A stretch of 64,000 bases of DNA from positions 1 through 64,000 of the forward strand of contig NZ_JACHMS010000001.1 of NCBI RefSeq assembly GCF_014205055.1, read 5' to 3'. Shown here piece by piece: positions 34,781 through 44,022 of the stretch. Made by a program: the position numbers and the translations under genes. The first letter of the stretch is position 1, and each line of letters starts with the position of its first letter. Below the pieces are notes generated by a model, which did not search any database, had not been told where the DNA came from, and was given only the letters and a program-made list of their open reading frames with translations. The stretch comes from Streptomyces luteogriseus (GTDB lineage Bacteria > Actinomycetota > Actinomycetes > Streptomycetales > Streptomycetaceae).

Positions 34781-34978
34781 GGAGGTCTCCAGTGGCGTGA
34801 AGGGAGTGCGTGGGGGGCATTGTCATTTCGCAGGACGTGGAAATGCGGGAACGACCAGGGGACGCGCGAACAGCAGGGTGGCGCCGCGTGCGAACGGGTG
34901 AACGTGCCTTGTTTGCAGGTCGGCTTGCGGGCCGATCACGCCGGTGATCAGCCAGGCGAACTGGTTCAGCTATCGGGT

Positions 34979-35394
34979 GGATCAGTTGGCATCGCAGCCG
35001 ATGCCGTCTCCGTCCCGGTCAAGGCGGTGCGGGTCATCGGGGCCGACCCAGACGGGGCCTGACAGGTCCGAGCAGTCCACGTCGGGGACACCAGCGGGAG
35101 GCCCGTCCGGGAGGTCTGGACGTGCCGGGGTATCCGGGGCAGGCGAGTCAGGCGGGTCCGGGGGGCGATGGAGGTCTCCGGCTGCTCGGGGCAGGCGGCC
35201 CACAGGCCGGATCCTGCCTGCTGGGCGGCGTCCTCGGCGTCAGAGATTCTGGGCCAGTACTTGTCGTTGGGCGGGTAGAGGACGGCCTTGACGTGACCGC
35301 TGCGGACGAGGGATTCGTTGACGAAGGTGCCCTGCTCGTTCCACACGTACAGCAGGTACCGGTCATAGCGGTCGGTGAGCGCCGCCGCCGTCAT
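34979..35394 (-). pseudogene. Secreted thermonuclease with Excalibur domain, 5' half lost
   Basis: Reading leftwards from 35394, TDRYDRYLLYVWNEQGTFVNESLVRSGHVKAVLYPPNDKY is the second half of an SNase domain. After a one-base shift the frame ends with an Excalibur calcium-binding motif, DCSDLSGPVWVGPDDPHRL then DRDGDGIGCDAN. The signal peptide and the first beta strands are missing. It is the second nuclease-related gene within 1.5 kb, but from a different, secreted subfamily. Confidence 0.7.
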
Positions 35395-35548
35395 TGAGAC
35401 CCGGGAGACACGGAAGGGGGGCCGGACCATGTGCGGTGCTGGCGCAGGCCGTCGAGCTTCCCGCGCCCGGGCCCAGGGATCGAAAGACAGTCCGATCTCC
35501 CCCCATTGGCCGTTCCCGGCAGATCAGACGGGCAGTTACGGTCCAACC

Positions 35549-36925
35549 ATGGACGAGCTGACCAAGATCTTCCATCGGGCCGCCGAGCACGCCACCGCCT
35601 ACCGCCGCTCGCTGCCCGAGCGGCCGGTGGCGCGGCCCGTCGACCACGCGGCACTGCGCGCGGCGTTCTCCCGCCCTTTGAACCGCTCGCCCGCCGACCC
35701 GCTCACGGTGGTCGACGAGTTGGTGGTCGCCGCCGAGCCCGGACTCGTCGCAACTGCGGGGCCGCGGTTCTTCGGGTTCGTCGTCGGCGCGGCGCTGCCC
35801 GCGGCCACCGCAGCGGAGATCCTCGCCGCCGGATGGGACCAGAACGCCTTCAACGCGGCTCTCTCGCCCGCCGCGCTCGCCGCGGAGGAGGCGGCGGGCG
35901 GCTGGCTGAAGGACCTGCTCGGCATTCCCGCCACGGCGTCCACCGGGTTCGTCACCGGCGGACAGGCGGCCAACACCGCGGGGCTCGCGGCAGCCCGACA
36001 GCATCTGCTCACCGAGGCCGGCTGGGACGTCGGACACAAGGGGCTGGGTGGCGCCCCGCGTCTGCGGGTGGTCGCGGGCGAGGAGCGCCACGCCACCGTC
36101 GACCGCTCGCTGCGGCTGCTCGGCCTGGGCACCGACTGCCTGGAGACGGTCCGCACCGATGGACGCGGCGCCCTGGATACCGACGACCTGCGCCGCACGC
36201 TGGCGTCCGACCGGGGCACGCCGGCGATCGTGTGCACCCAGGTCGGCAACGTGAACACCGGCGCCTGCGACGACCTCCGTACCGCCTGCGATCTCACCCA
36301 CGCCCACGGCGGCTGGGTGCACGTCGACGGCGCCTTCGGCCTCTGGGCGGCCGCGAGCCCGGCGAACCGTCACCTCGTCGACGGCGTCGAGCTGGCCAAC
36401 TCCTGGGCCTGCGACGGCCACAAGTGGCTGAACGTGCCCTACGACTGCGGCTACGCCTTCTGCTCCCGCCCCGCCGTCCATGCCGATGCTCTGTCGTACA
36501 CCGCCTCCTACCTCACCCGGGCCGACGGCACTCCGGCCGGCGGCGCCGACTTCACCACCGAGTCCTCCCGCCACGCCCGCGGCTTCGCCACCTGGGCGGC
36601 GCTGCGTGAACTCGGCCGCGACGGCGTCGCCGCGCTCGTGGACCGCTGCTGCCTGCTCGCCCGCCGCTTCGCCGACGGCCTGTCCACGGCGGGCTTCGAG
36701 GTGGTCAACGACGTGGTACTCAACCAAGTCCTCGTCAGCTTCGGCGACGACGCCCGCACTGACCACGTCGTGCAGGCGGTCCAGAACGACGGCACCTGCT
36801 GGATGGGCGCAACCACCTGGCGCGGCCGACGGCTGATGCGCATCTCGGTGTCCGGCCACAGTACGACGGAGGCCGACGTCGACCGGTCGATCGCGGCGAT
36901 CGTGCGGCTGGCGCGGGCGTCCTAA
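35549..36925 (+). CDS. PLP-dependent group II amino acid decarboxylase
   Basis: The 458-residue protein matches the glutamate/aromatic-L-amino-acid/diaminobutyrate decarboxylase family. PLP landmarks: TGGQAANTAGLAAARQ (phosphate-binding), HVDGAFGLWA with the ring-binding Asp, and the Schiff-base Lys292 in SWACDGHKWLNVPYDCG. The ATG at 35549 begins MDELTKIFHRAAEHATAY, the normal start; the longer upstream frame is not conserved. The substrate cannot be told from sequence. It stands alone, with no transporter or partner nearby. Confidence 0.88.
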   Translation: MDELTKIFHRAAEHATAYRRSLPERPVARPVDHAALRAAFSRPLNRSPADPLTVVDELVVAAEPGLVATAGPRFFGFVVGAALPAATAAEILAAGWDQNAFNAALSPAALAAEEAAGGWLKDLLGIPATASTGFVTGGQAANTAGLAAARQHLLTEAGWDVGHKGLGGAPRLRVVAGEERHATVDRSLRLLGLGTDCLETVRTDGRGALDTDDLRRTLASDRGTPAIVCTQVGNVNTGACDDLRTACDLTHAHGGWVHVDGAFGLWAAASPANRHLVDGVELANSWACDGHKWLNVPYDCGYAFCSRPAVHADALSYTASYLTRADGTPAGGADFTTESSRHARGFATWAALRELGRDGVAALVDRCCLLARRFADGLSTAGFEVVNDVVLNQVLVSFGDDARTDHVVQAVQNDGTCWMGATTWRGRRLMRISVSGHSTTEADVDRSIAAIVRLARAS

Positions 36926-37628
36926 CCCTGGCGGCACTCACCCCGTCACTCCCTCGATCCCTAGTCGCTGGCCGAAATCCCGACCTGCCTCTATGCCTTC
37001 ACCCGCCCGAGTGGCGGGCCGTCAGGGGCTGTCGCCGGTCCACTCCCAGCGGTCCGGGTCATCGAGTCGCGGATCGACGAATACGAGCGGCCGAACTGAG
37101 CTCGCGGGAGCAGCCGCGAACAGCCCAGAGGACCTCGAGGCCGCAACTTGTCGGCGCGCACTTCACCTCCGGCAGCCGCGCGGCCGCCAGCAAGTAGCAA
37201 CCCCGCCACCAGTCGGCAGGTCGCGGTGACACGGCGTCATGCTGTAGGTGCCCAGTCGCTGGTCCTGGAGGTCGACCGCGCCCAGCCACTCATCGGGGTT
37301 CAGCCCCAGCAGGGTGACGGAGGCAGATGTGTCCGGCACTCGTGGCGCCACCTGACTGCCATAGATGTGCGGGTGGGCGTCGGGCATCCATCGGCGCGGG
37401 GCTGGCCGCCGGTCGGCGCGGAACAGCGGCCCGCTGACGCGGTATCACCAAGACTCCGGCGCCCTCTGGGCCTGCCGTCAACGAAGTTGTCGCCAGGTGC
37501 ATCCTGGTAGACTTCCCGGCCTCGATCCGCAGCTGTGGCACTGCGGCTGTGGGGCACGGCAGAGGCCGTCCGGTGCCCCGGGCCGGGCCCAGCGCAAGAT
37601 CTCCGCTCACGCGTTGAAAGGTCTTGCC
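36926..37628. other. Gene-poor spacer with eroded coding traces
   Basis: On the minus strand a short stretch (about 37210-37390) reads SVTLLGLNPDEWLGAVDLQDQRLG and another near 37060-37100 reads PLVFVDPRLDDPDRWEW. Neither is in a long frame, so they are probably leftovers of lost genes. No intact gene or RNA was found. Confidence 0.4.
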
Positions 37629-38588
37629 GTGGACAGGTTCGAGCAGAATGAGAAGACGCCGGTAACCGAAGGTGTCTGCCTGCTGACCGTCGTCAGCCCG
37701 CGCAGAGATGAAGGCAACAGCCCGACCGGGATCGTCGGCCGGTGGCTGGCTCGACAACTGCTCGCCATGGGTTGCCATGTGCGGGTGATGGCCGAGCCGG
37801 ACCAGTGCGGTGGCTGGCCTGACGCGGTGCACGTCGTGGAAGGGTCCATCACCCGGCCGCTGGAGTGTGCCCGAGCCTTCGACGGTGTCGAGGCGGTTTT
37901 CCTCGCCGGTGCTCATCCGTCGACGGTCCAGGACGCCCTCACTCTGGCGCGAAACGCCTCCGCCCGTAAAGTCGTTCTGTTGTCGTCTCACGGGCCGGAG
38001 TACGAAGAGGCGAATCCGCCGGAGACCTGGTTCTGGCTGGCGATCGAGAAGGCGGTGGAGCACTCGGGCATCGCCTGGACGCACATCCGGCCGTCGGCTG
38101 TGATGGGTGCCGTCATCGAGGGCACCTACCCGGCGACAGGTTCGGACTGGCCTGACACCGCCCGCGCCGACGGGGTGGTCCGGGAGGCTTTCCTCAACCA
38201 GGGCCACTACCCCTTCATCCACGAGCAGGACCTCGCCGCCGTCGTGGCCGAGGCACTGATCAGCGACGATTACACCGGGACGGTCGTCGAGGCTGTGGGC
38301 CCGCCGCTGAGCACGCGTTCACGGATACAGAGCATCGCCACCGCTCTCGGCCGCGACATCGACACGGTCGATCTGGCAGCGGACGACAGTCGGGCGATCT
38401 GGCGACGTCGTGGCTGGCCGGACGGTGCGATCGACGTGACGCTGTACGCGCTTGAAGAGTACGGCGCCCGCTTCGCCGAACTCGTTCAGTGGACACTCGA
38501 CCAGCGGCCGTCCGTGCAGGACATCATCGGCCGCCCACTGCGCACCTATGACGACTGGGTGAGCGAGAACATCGACTCATTTCGCTGA
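37629..38588 (+). CDS. NAD(P)-binding NmrA-like protein
   Basis: The GTG at 37629 follows AAAGG and gives a 319-residue protein. It resembles NmrA/HSCARG-type atypical SDRs: a nucleotide fold (LLTVVSPRRDEGNSPTGIVGRWLARQLLA) in which the usual GxxGxxG is loosened, VEGSITRPLECARAFDGVEAVFLAG, KVVLLSSHGPE, and a C-terminal substrate region (IHEQDLAAVVAEAL). It is probably a reductase-like redox sensor. The loosened dinucleotide loop makes enzymatic activity uncertain. Confidence 0.72.
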   Translation: MDRFEQNEKTPVTEGVCLLTVVSPRRDEGNSPTGIVGRWLARQLLAMGCHVRVMAEPDQCGGWPDAVHVVEGSITRPLECARAFDGVEAVFLAGAHPSTVQDALTLARNASARKVVLLSSHGPEYEEANPPETWFWLAIEKAVEHSGIAWTHIRPSAVMGAVIEGTYPATGSDWPDTARADGVVREAFLNQGHYPFIHEQDLAAVVAEALISDDYTGTVVEAVGPPLSTRSRIQSIATALGRDIDTVDLAADDSRAIWRRRGWPDGAIDVTLYALEEYGARFAELVQWTLDQRPSVQDIIGRPLRTYDDWVSENIDSFR

Positions 38589-38678
38589 CCTAGGCGTGCT
38601 GAGCACATTTTCCCGCCGGGGGCCTCCACTGTTCAAGGACGTTGACACATGACGTCACCCCAAACCGAAAAGCTCAGT

Positions 38679-38694
38679 AGCTGGTTAACCAGCT
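38679..38694. repeat. Perfect 16-base palindrome beside IS left end
   Basis: AGCTGGTTAACCAGCT, self-complementary over all 16 bases, ends 7 bases before the left inverted repeat of the IS6-type element. It could be an operator of the lost flanking gene or a preferred insertion spot. Confidence 0.8.
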
Positions 38695-38701
38695 GCCCGT
38701 C

Positions 38702-39564
38702 GGGCGCTGTCACGTTGGTTGGCCGGGTGGGATGATCTTCTGGTTGATCGTGCTGGAGGGGGCTGCCGGTGGGGACCGTGTCGCCGTCGTACAAGGGGCA
38801 CCGGTACCCGGTCGAGGTCATCTCCCACTGTGTGTGGCTGTACTTCCGCTTCCCGCTGTCGTTCCGCGAGGTCGAGGAGCTGATGCTCGAGCGCGGAGTG
38901 ACCGTCTCTTATGAGACGGTGCGGCGGTGGTGTGGCAAGTTCGGTCAGCAGTACGCAGGCGCGCTGCGCCGCCGACAGCCTCGACCTGGAGACAAGTGGC
39001 ACCTGGACGAAGTCTTCATCAAGATCAACGGTGAGCAGCGGTACCTGTGGCGGGCCGTCGACCAGGACGGCAACGTGTTGGACATCCTGGTGCAGAACTG
39101 CCGGGACAAGGCCGCGGCCAGGCGTTTCTTGCGCAGGCTGATGCAGAAGACCGGTGCGGTGCCGCGGGTGATCGTCACCGACAAGCTCCGCTCCTACAGC
39201 GCGGCCCACCGCGAGGTCATGCCCTCCATCGAGCACCGCCAGTCGAAGTACCTGAACAACCGGGCCGAGAACAGCCACCAGCCAACGAGACAGCGCGAAC
39301 GGGCGATGAAAGGCTTCCGTTCCGTGGGCGGAGCACAGCGGTTTCTATCCGCGTTCAGCGGCATCACACCCCACTTCCGACCCCGCCGCCATCTGATCCC
39401 CGCACACGACTACCGAGCCGAAATGACCGTCAGCTTCGCAATCTGGGAGCAGATCACCGGAGTCGCCGGCCTGCCCACCGCGCCGTGAGCACAGCCGGAA
39501 CCCGCCTCCACCACGCCCCGGCACACCGTCAGACACCCCCACACCCAACAACGTGACAACGCCC
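38702..39564 (+). mobile_element. IS6-family insertion sequence, complete
   Basis: Terminal inverted repeats GGGCGCTGTCACGTTGGTTG (38702-38721) and, inverted, GGGCGTTGTCACGTTGTTG (39564-39546) bound an 863-base element with one transposase gene. The eight bases on either side (TGCCCGTC and GCCTGGGC) are not a target duplication. This points to a later deletion or IS6-type cointegrate event that removed DNA on one side. Confidence 0.85.
38769..39488 (+). CDS. IS6-family DDE transposase
   Basis: The 239-residue length is typical. Conserved text: CVWLYFRFPLSFREVEELMLERGVTVSYETVRRW (helix-turn-helix), the first Asp in KWHLDEVFIKI, the second in VIVTDKLRSY, and Glu in NNRAENSHQPTRQRERAMKGF, with the IS6-specific HQPTR. 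All catalytic residues are present, so the element may still move by the replicative route of this family. Confidence 0.92.
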   Translation: MGTVSPSYKGHRYPVEVISHCVWLYFRFPLSFREVEELMLERGVTVSYETVRRWCGKFGQQYAGALRRRQPRPGDKWHLDEVFIKINGEQRYLWRAVDQDGNVLDILVQNCRDKAAARRFLRRLMQKTGAVPRVIVTDKLRSYSAAHREVMPSIEHRQSKYLNNRAENSHQPTRQRERAMKGFRSVGGAQRFLSAFSGITPHFRPRRHLIPAHDYRAEMTVSFAIWEQITGVAGLPTAP

Positions 39565-39935
39565 GCCTGGGCTCTCCGTTGCGTGAATTTCACTTCCTGC
39601 CACCGGGCACGCCAGGCGTCTGCCAGGTCGGGGCGACAACGCGGTGCCGGGGCGTCGGCGGGTGGAGGCAGCGGGTTGCTCACCACGCTGACGAACTCCA
39701 GCAGTGAGTCGATGGAGGGCAGCCGTTTCCCGGACAGCGCCTCGTTGATACCGGCCTTGGTTAATCTGGGCCGCACCGACGCCTTGGTGATCACCTCGTA
39801 CGAAGGCGCGCCGAAGGCGATGTGCAGCCGGTTCAACTCCATGGCGAAGTCGCGCAGCGCCGCGTCAGACGCCGCAATCGCCTCGGCATCCTCCGTGTCG
39901 ACCTCAGACTGGTTTCACCCACCGCCAGCGCCGCC
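39565..39935 (-). pseudogene. Regulatory N-terminal domain truncated by the IS6 element
   Basis: On the minus strand EDAEAIAASDAALRDFAMELNRLH ... APSYEVITKASVRPRLTKAGINEALSGKRLPSIDSLLEFV ... DLADAWRARWQEVKFTQRRAQAG is the N-terminal XRE-like recognition domain found on large actinobacterial signalling or WD40-type proteins. The frame is cut exactly at the IS right end (39565), so the rest of the gene is lost. It lies directly downstream of the membrane receptor gene on the same strand and was presumably its partner. Confidence 0.7.
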
Positions 39936-39972
39936 ACGGCGTCGCCCCGGTTCGGTGACGGCACGCGCACCA

Positions 39973-42546
39973 CTACGGCTCTCCGTTCACCTTCCGGCAC
40001 GAAGGGGCGGCATGGATGACGTGGCGCACGGTGCACAGGTAGAGCGGGCGACCGGCCGGGACTCGGGTGTCGGGCGGGATGGTGAACGGACGGCGGTTGT
40101 CGATGTTGTCCTGGACCTCGATGCCGGAGAGCAGCTGCTGCAGGACGTTGGAGGCGCGCGGCGGGTTCTCCGGATTCCAGACCCGGCCGATCGCGGCCGC
40201 GGCCGCACGGAACGCGTCTCGCCCCGAGTCTCTGTCGCTGTGCCGGTCGGTGGAGAACGCCACATACGTCAGGTCGACCGCTGTGAACGTCTCCAGGCTG
40301 GCGGACTTGCGCAGCTCCGGGTACTCGATCAGGACGTTGGCGTCAGCGGTGAGGAACGGGAACTCCCGCACCTCGCCGGCACCGCACCGGCCCTGTACGG
40401 CGTTGAGGACCCGGGGCAGCGCGTTGCCGCGGGCCGCGTACAGCGTGATCCCGTCGGTCCTGCCCAGTGTGCAGATCCTGGCGGCGAGCTCGTCCAGCCG
40501 GTCCTGGACACCGAACTGTTCCCGGGGTGAGTCGCGGATGATGGCGGGAGGCTGAAGGGTGACGTGCCGCGTGCGCAACTCCTCGTCCAAGTCCTTCTTC
40601 AGGTTGGTGCTGTAGCGGTCGCGGTCGTCGTAGATGACGAGAGCCTTCACCCGCCGCAGTTCGACGACGCGCCGCGCCAGGGCCCGCGCCATGTGGCGGC
40701 TGGTCGGCTGTGTCTGGAAGTAGTGCGGCGCCTCGGTGGTCATGAAGTCGCCGGTGACCGAGGCCCCAATGACGGGCAGGTCTGCCGACAGCTGGTTGAT
40801 CGCCTTGACGGACTCGTCCCGGCTCTGAGCGATGCCGATCACCGCGGTGATGGTCGGGTCGTCGGCCGCCAGCTCGTTCACCCGCTTCACGACGGTGGGG
40901 GCCTGCCGATAGGCGTAGCCCACGTTGGCGACCAGCATCCGCAGGCCGGGCTTGGTCGAGTCGAACTCGAGTGCCTGCTCGTTGTAGCGCTCCATGGCCT
41001 GCACGGCACCGCGCAGTTGCAGCACTCCCGGCGGAGTGAGCTGTCCGCTCCCCCCTTTCGGGTCGGCGGTCAGCGGAGCGAGGAAGACGACGGTGGCGTA
41101 CGGGCTGCCGTGGCGTTCCACGGCAGCGTTCTGACGCCGGACGCGGTCCTGAAGATCACGCAGGAGCTTCTGGTCGGCCGAGCGTGTGAAGTAACAGGCG
41201 TCCTGTGCACGCGGCTTCTCGGTGTCGACTCCGACGCGCACGCCTGCTGCCGTCCAGGAGTCCCGGCACGGAGGGTCCGGATCCGGTTTCAGAACGAAGC
41301 CCAGGGAAATCAACGCGCCCAGCAGCACCATGGTCGTCAGCCAGCCCGCGTAGGCGGACCAGCCGCTCACCCGGCGCACCGGCACGGCCATGTAGCGCTC
41401 CAGCCAGTCACGGACGGCCGCCCTTGCCGGTCCCCCCAGGGCGACCGTCAGCTGCCCGTCCCGCTCGGTTCCGGGCGGCAGGGCTTTGCCCGCCAGCAGC
41501 TCCTGCAGTGCGTTGGCGCCCTGCTGGGCCGACCGGGCACTTCCCTCGGAGTCGCCGTCGGCGGCGTCCTGCGAGTCCGCGACGCCGTCCGGAGCCGGTA
41601 CCGGACTGGCCGCGATGAACAGCATCGGCACCGCGCGACGCCGCAGCCGCCGCGGCCAGGTGTCACGCTCTCTCGTCCGCAGTGCAAGGAAGGCGTCAAG
41701 CAGACGCTGGGCGGGCGCGCCCTCGGTGTCGCCGGTGTGCGGCAGCAGCACGGTGAAGGGCCAGATCCGGCGACGTCGGCGCGGGTTGAACAGCCCCCGT
41801 CCGGTCGCCCGGGTCAGATCCATGGCGAGCGCTTCGAGCAGCAGGCTCTGTCGCAGCGCCGCGTTGTGCCGCAGGGCCCCTTGAACCCCTAGGTGCACGG
41901 CCGCATCAAAAAACCCAAGGGCGGGGACGTTGGCACGGCCCACCTGCTGGGCGAACCACCGAAACCGCTTCGTCCGGTTCAGCCACCAGCCGTAGAACCA
42001 CTGTGTGGGCAGGGCGACGAGGAGAATGAAGAAGATCCCCAGCTTCTGCATCACGCCGTCCGCGTTCACGAGCTCGCGCAACTGGGGCAACCCCGGCGTG
42101 CGTTCCTGCCACTCCTCGTACAGCGCCCTGACTAGGATCTTGCGCTGCTGATGGGGCAGCCCCACGCCGACGTCGGTGTCCAGCACCGTGCGGCAGACCC
42201 AGTAGGTGGGCAGAGGGAGCCCGGCGTCACCCCGGGTGAGCGGAGGCATCGTGCTGTCGAACTGCTCTGCGATCTTGTCCATCAGCACGACGTCGGGCTC
42301 GGGTTCAGGGTCGTCAACCGCGTGATCGAGGATGTCCCGGCCCACGACTGCGTGCGGGACGATGCCCTTTCCGTCCTGGCCCCTGAGCCGCTTTCGATAC
42401 GCGTTGACGTACCTTGTTCCCAGCCCGGAGCCGTCCTCGAACACGACCACCGGCGGTTTACGCCTGTCCACCGGGGACGACGCCAGCGCGTCCAGCGCGC
42501 CCGTCAACCGGTGCACACCGTCCAGTGGCGGAAGGTCAACGCCCAA
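39973..42546 (-). CDS. Membrane receptor with extracellular periplasmic-binding domain
   Basis: The 857-residue protein has a cytosolic N-terminal part (1-165; VVVFEDGSGLG resembles a degraded P-loop), one membrane helix (about 168-190, LGIFFILLVALPTQWFYGWW), a second cytosolic part with RRRRR and FTVLLPHTGD, another helix near 400 (WLTTMVLLGALISLGFVL) and an extracellular C-terminal half. The latter follows the type 1 periplasmic-binding fold: LQLRGAVQAMERYNEQ, MLVANVGYAYRQ, ITAVIGIAQSRDE, LPVIGASVTGDFMT, FQTQPTSRHMARALARRV and KALVIYDDRDRYS. These are LivK-type steps. It is therefore likely a surface sensor. It is divergent from the CRP-like regulator (250 bases), and its likely partner gene is cut by an IS6 element. 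Confidence 0.72.
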   Translation of the reverse strand: MGVDLPPLDGVHRLTGALDALASSPVDRRKPPVVVFEDGSGLGTRYVNAYRKRLRGQDGKGIVPHAVVGRDILDHAVDDPEPEPDVVLMDKIAEQFDSTMPPLTRGDAGLPLPTYWVCRTVLDTDVGVGLPHQQRKILVRALYEEWQERTPGLPQLRELVNADGVMQKLGIFFILLVALPTQWFYGWWLNRTKRFRWFAQQVGRANVPALGFFDAAVHLGVQGALRHNAALRQSLLLEALAMDLTRATGRGLFNPRRRRRIWPFTVLLPHTGDTEGAPAQRLLDAFLALRTRERDTWPRRLRRRAVPMLFIAASPVPAPDGVADSQDAADGDSEGSARSAQQGANALQELLAGKALPPGTERDGQLTVALGGPARAAVRDWLERYMAVPVRRVSGWSAYAGWLTTMVLLGALISLGFVLKPDPDPPCRDSWTAAGVRVGVDTEKPRAQDACYFTRSADQKLLRDLQDRVRRQNAAVERHGSPYATVVFLAPLTADPKGGSGQLTPPGVLQLRGAVQAMERYNEQALEFDSTKPGLRMLVANVGYAYRQAPTVVKRVNELAADDPTITAVIGIAQSRDESVKAINQLSADLPVIGASVTGDFMTTEAPHYFQTQPTSRHMARALARRVVELRRVKALVIYDDRDRYSTNLKKDLDEELRTRHVTLQPPAIIRDSPREQFGVQDRLDELAARICTLGRTDGITLYAARGNALPRVLNAVQGRCGAGEVREFPFLTADANVLIEYPELRKSASLETFTAVDLTYVAFSTDRHSDRDSGRDAFRAAAAAIGRVWNPENPPRASNVLQQLLSGIEVQDNIDNRRPFTIPPDTRVPAGRPLYLCTVRHVIHAAPSCRKVNGEP

Positions 42547-42796
42547 CTCTTCACCTCACGTTCGACTGAGACCAACGCCCATGAGACTGGCAAGGATTGC
42601 GACTCGTTTCCTGAGATGACCGTTAAATCGCAAACATAGATATATTCGCTCCGTGTGCGGACCGAGAGCGACAGCACAAAAACCGAGCGCGACAGCAAAA
42701 CAGGGGTTCTGCCGACCGACGCCTACCGGGCCGAACATAATGGGCCAACAGGTGGCATCTCCGCTGAAACGAACAGCAATTCGAAGGGTTCCGTGC

Positions 42797-43612
42797 ATGG
42801 GGTTACCTCTGGGGGGCGGCGGATCCGCTCGACGGCCGGGGCACGGTCACTGGCCGGCGGCGAGTCTTCTAGGCGGACTGTCCGTGGAGGCCCGCGAGCA
42901 GATAGTCCGGCTGGGACGGCCGGTGCGCTTCGAACGGGGCGAGCGGCTGCTGCGGGAGGGCGAGTACGGCTCACACGTGTTCCTCCTGCTGAGTGGCTGG
43001 TACAAGGTGCTGGCCAGGACCAAGGACGACCGGGAGGCGCTCCTTGCGGTCCGGGCCGGCGGTGACCTCGTCGGCGAGCTGGCCTGTTTCGACGCGCAGC
43101 CCCGGGTGGCCACTGTCGTAGCCGCCGTTACCGGCAGCGCCAAGCTGATAGGACGCCAGCAGTTCCTGGACTTCCTCGCGTCATACGAGGAGTCGGCGCG
43201 GGCCGTCATGTGTGCGGTGGCCGGGAAGCTGCGCTGGGCCACCCGGCGGCGCCAGGATTTCGGCAGCTGCCCGGTGGAGACACGAGTGGCCCGTGTCCTG
43301 CAGGAACTGGCGCGGGCGTACGGGCAGCCCTGCGCCACCGGGGTCTCGATCGGGGTGTCGCTGACCCAGCCGGAGCTGGCGGAGCTGGTCGGCGCCTCAG
43401 AACCGAGCGTGCACCGGGTACTGCGCTCCCTTCGTCAGCAGGGCATCATCGAGACCGGCTACCGCCGTGTCCTGGTCAGGGATGTGCCCGAACTCTCCCG
43501 GATCGCCGCGACCGACGCGGACACCGCTCACCGGGTGGTCCCCGCGGACACCAACCACAGGATCGCCGCGAGGACCATCGCACCCACCCAGCCGACAGCA
43601 CGGGTCGTGTAG
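42797..43612 (+). CDS. CRP/FNR-family regulator
   Basis: The 271-residue product has a cyclic-nucleotide-binding fold (RLGRPVRFERGERLLREGEYGSHVFLLLSGWYKVL) with the phosphate-binding cassette GELACFDAQPRVATV, including the key Glu, Arg and Thr, and a C-terminal winged helix (VSLTQPELAELVGASEPSVHRVLRSLRQQGII). It should therefore bind a cyclic nucleotide and DNA. I chose the ATG at 42797; earlier in-frame ATGs at 42653 and 42743 add a basic, unconserved leader. Its 3' end overlaps the convergent PycTM-like gene by 85 bases. The neighbouring cyclase-like gene is the obvious candidate source of its ligand. Confidence 0.87.
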   Translation: MGLPLGGGGSARRPGHGHWPAASLLGGLSVEAREQIVRLGRPVRFERGERLLREGEYGSHVFLLLSGWYKVLARTKDDREALLAVRAGGDLVGELACFDAQPRVATVVAAVTGSAKLIGRQQFLDFLASYEESARAVMCAVAGKLRWATRRRQDFGSCPVETRVARVLQELARAYGQPCATGVSIGVSLTQPELAELVGASEPSVHRVLRSLRQQGIIETGYRRVLVRDVPELSRIAATDADTAHRVVPADTNHRIAARTIAPTQPTARVV

Positions 43613-44022
43613 TCGTTCTTCAGGGCGACGATCCTCGCGATGGCGTGGGCCGTCGCCCATGCCTGAGCCGTCAGCCGCCCGTTGTCGGCCCCCGCGTGGT
43701 CCGCCGCGTCCAGGGAATACCTGTTCGGCTCCGAATGTCGCCCCTTACGCGGCCGGATCACCTGCACCAGCAGGTAGCCGGACACGGTGAAGGTGAGGAC
43801 GTAGGCGAGGAACGCCAGCCAGAACAGTGCGGCCGGCAGGTCGGTCGGCGCCGGAGCACCGACCGACCCGACCTGCGCGGACACCACGGCCGCGAGCCCC
43901 ACGTGCACCGGGACCAGGGCCCCCGCCTTGGCATCCGCCTGCTGTGTGACCTGCTGGAACGACGCCATCGCGGCAACCGCCGCCGCCAGTTCCCGGGCAG
44001 CCGCGTCATGTTCGGCCATCAC
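43528..44022 (-). CDS. PycTM-like membrane effector candidate
   Basis: The 164-residue protein starts with a short helical region (AAARELAAAVAAMASFQQVTQQADAKAGALVPVHVG) and has three predicted membrane helices (about 38-55, 68-95, 143-161). The A-D-x-K-A-G sequence at the start of the first helix and the RP at the end of the second are the hallmarks I associate with Pycsar effector (PycTM) proteins, which depolarise the membrane when bound by a cyclic pyrimidine nucleotide. GTG 44022 or ATG 44019 lies directly after the cyclase stop, a classic cyclase-effector pairing. The fit is by motif only, so 'PycTM-like' is provisional. Confidence 0.6.
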   Translation of the reverse strand: MMAEHDAAARELAAAVAAMASFQQVTQQADAKAGALVPVHVGLAAVVSAQVGSVGAPAPTDLPAALFWLAFLAYVLTFTVSGYLLVQVIRPRKGRHSEPNRYSLDAADHAGADNGRLTAQAWATAHAIARIVALKNDYTTRAVGWVGAMVLAAILWLVSAGTTR

